A stretch of DNA of 64,000 nucleotides from contig NZ_JAHYBZ010000001.1 of NCBI RefSeq assembly GCF_019430885.1, positions 124,001 through 188,000 of the forward strand, read 5' to 3'. The notes below the pieces were generated by a model. The model ran no database searches. It was given only the letters and a program-made list of their open reading frames with translations, and was not told the origin of the DNA. The stretch comes from Roseomonas alba. GTDB taxonomy: Bacteria; Pseudomonadota; Alphaproteobacteria; Acetobacterales; Acetobacteraceae. Positions 63,022 through 64,000 of this stretch are shown here, one piece after another (positions within the stretch are counted from its first letter, which is position 1; every line of letters begins with the position of its first letter). The translations under genes and the position numbers were made by a program.

Positions 63022-63138
63022 GCGCGTGTTTCTCCATGGGGCGCGGCCGCGGCGTTGAGCGGCCAAAGGCCCGGCGGGCGCAGTCTTGCCGCGCCGCCGT
63101 GAGGATCGCCAGCGATCATTGTCACAGCGCGCCAAGAC

Positions 63139-63173
63139 GAAAGGGGGCGGCAGGTCTCCCCGCCGCCCCCTTC
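63139..63173 (-). terminator. rpoH: Rho-independent terminator of rpoH
   Basis: A 9-bp GC stem GGGGGCGGC / GCCGCCCCC with a 10-base loop, flanked by AA/TT and ending TTTCG on the minus strand, 25 bases past the rpoH stop. Confidence 0.8.
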
Positions 63174-63195
63174 ATATTCGTCCAGTACCGGGCGG

Positions 63196-64000
63196 TCAGC
63201 CGACCGTCAGGCGGCGCTCCGCGACCTGCTGCTTCATCGACTTCTGCAGCTTCTCGAAGGCGCGGACCTCGATCTGGCGGACGCGCTCGCGGCTGATGTT
63301 GTACTGCTGCGAGAGTTCCTCGAGCGTGGTCGGCTCTTCCTTCAGGCGGCGCTCGATCAGGATGTGGCGCTCGCGCTCGTTCAGCGTCTTCAATGCCCCG
63401 GCGAGGAGGTCGCGGCGGTTGGTCATGTCCTCCCGCTCGGCCAGTTCCTCTTCCTGGCTTTCGCCATCATCGACCAGCCAGTCCTGCCACTCGCCTTCGC
63501 TGTCGGCGCGGACGGGCGCGTTCAGGCTGTGGTCGGGGCTCGACAGGCGGCGGTTCATGCTGACGACGTCCTGTTCGGGCACCTGCAGGGTATGGGCGAT
63601 CTTCGCCACCTGCTCGTCCTTCAGGTCGCCTTCCTCGAGCGCGGACATCTGGGCCTTCAGCCGGCGCAGGTTGAAGAACAGCTTCTTCTGCGCGGCGGTG
63701 GTGCCCATCTTCACCAGCGACCAGGAGTGCAGGATGTATTCCTGGATCGCGGCGCGGATCCACCACATCGCGTAGGTGGCGAGGCGGAAGCCGCGTTCCG
63801 GGTCGAAGCGCTTGACCGCCTGCATCATGCCGACATTGCCTTCGGAGATCAGTTCCCCGACCGGCAGGCCGTAGCCGCGGTAGCCCATGGCGATCTTCGC
63901 CACCAGGCGCAGGTGGGAGGTGACGAGCTTGTGCGCGGCACGCTCATCGCCTTCGTCCTTCCAACGCCGGGCGAGGGAAAGTTCCTCTTCCGGCGACAGC
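63196..64000 (-). CDS. rpoH: RNA polymerase sigma-32 factor (5' end beyond the window)
   Basis: 268 C-terminal residues are visible, starting inside LSPEEELSLARRWKDEGDE; roughly the first 30 are missing. Region 2 includes HLRLVAKIAMGYRGYGLPVGELISEGNVGMMQAVKRFDPERGFRLATYAMWWIRAAIQEYIL (in part). The RpoH box is QKKLFFNLRRLK. Region 4 HTH is TLEELSQQYNISRERVRQIEVRA. It directs transcription of heat-shock genes and is normally controlled by DnaK/FtsH turnover. A strong terminator follows. Confidence 0.95.
   Translation of the reverse strand, partial: LSPEEELSLARRWKDEGDERAAHKLVTSHLRLVAKIAMGYRGYGLPVGELISEGNVGMMQAVKRFDPERGFRLATYAMWWIRAAIQEYILHSWSLVKMGTTAAQKKLFFNLRRLKAQMSALEEGDLKDEQVAKIAHTLQVPEQDVVSMNRRLSSPDHSLNAPVRADSEGEWQDWLVDDGESQEEELAEREDMTNRRDLLAGALKTLNERERHILIERRLKEEPTTLEELSQQYNISRERVRQIEVRAFEKLQKSMKQQVAERRLTVG

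Overview
The window is high-GC chromosomal DNA from an alphaproteobacterium, most likely Acetobacteraceae of the Roseomonas kind. Three things point there. The lexA promoter carries the alphaproteobacterial SOS operator GTTC-N7-GTTC. EipB, Bug-type, TRAP-type and aa3-oxidase subunit IV genes are present, together with the order purN-purM / DUF2066-like / CDP-alcohol transferase / AI-2E permease / hdaA / ppk / ppx. The spacers hold GC-rich palindromic repeats of a kind I associate with this family. No tRNA, rRNA, CRISPR array, phage or complete insertion sequence was seen. Many long antisense open frames exist but are GC-driven shadows.

Layout. 1-4.2 kb: a cut-off TRAP solute receptor, a TerC/YjbE membrane protein, and an overlapping MBL hydrolase / lactate-permease pair. 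4.2-8.6 kb: one giant RTX beta-roll protein. 8.7-18.3 kb: lexA with its SOS box, a glycosyltransferase, rpsD with terminator, an AlkK-like acyl-CoA ligase, a rhodanese, a DUF3237 protein, an SGNH hydrolase, RNase D and an aldo/keto reductase. 18.5-22 kb: two unrecognised secreted proteins and aspS, whose residues indicate a non-discriminating enzyme. 22-27.2 kb: a coupled small protein / M64-VWA metallopeptidase pair, an EipB-like protein and an SMR efflux pump. 27.2-29 kb: an orphan family-5 binding protein under a TPP riboswitch.

29-32.5 kb is a sugar-acid type operon (TauD-like dioxygenase, UxaA-like dehydratase, small membrane protein, class II aldolase). 32.7-38.3 kb is the overlapping minus-strand run ctaA, six-PAS histidine kinase, tldD. 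38.3-46 kb holds a polyprenyl-phosphate glycosyltransferase with a VTT membrane protein, a Ubi-type hydroxylase, an epimerase-like gene and DUF6220-like gene divergent from a LysR regulator, ndk with terminator, an EAL protein and a 52-residue cytochrome oxidase subunit IV. 46-55 kb is housekeeping: purN/purM, a CDP-alcohol phosphatidyltransferase, AI-2E permease, hdaA, ppk and ppx. 55-62.4 kb is a broken YcxB-like gene, an M20-Bug-M28 operon, a GMC oxidoreductase and an amino-acid binding protein. The window ends in a small secreted protein and the C-terminal part of rpoH.

Most notable: the TPP riboswitch on an oligopeptide-type binding protein; the dispersed composite palindromic repeats and the MITE-like pair; the apparent CTG start of purM; the in-frame TGA plus frameshift in the YcxB-like gene; and the apparently leaderless M64-VWA protease.
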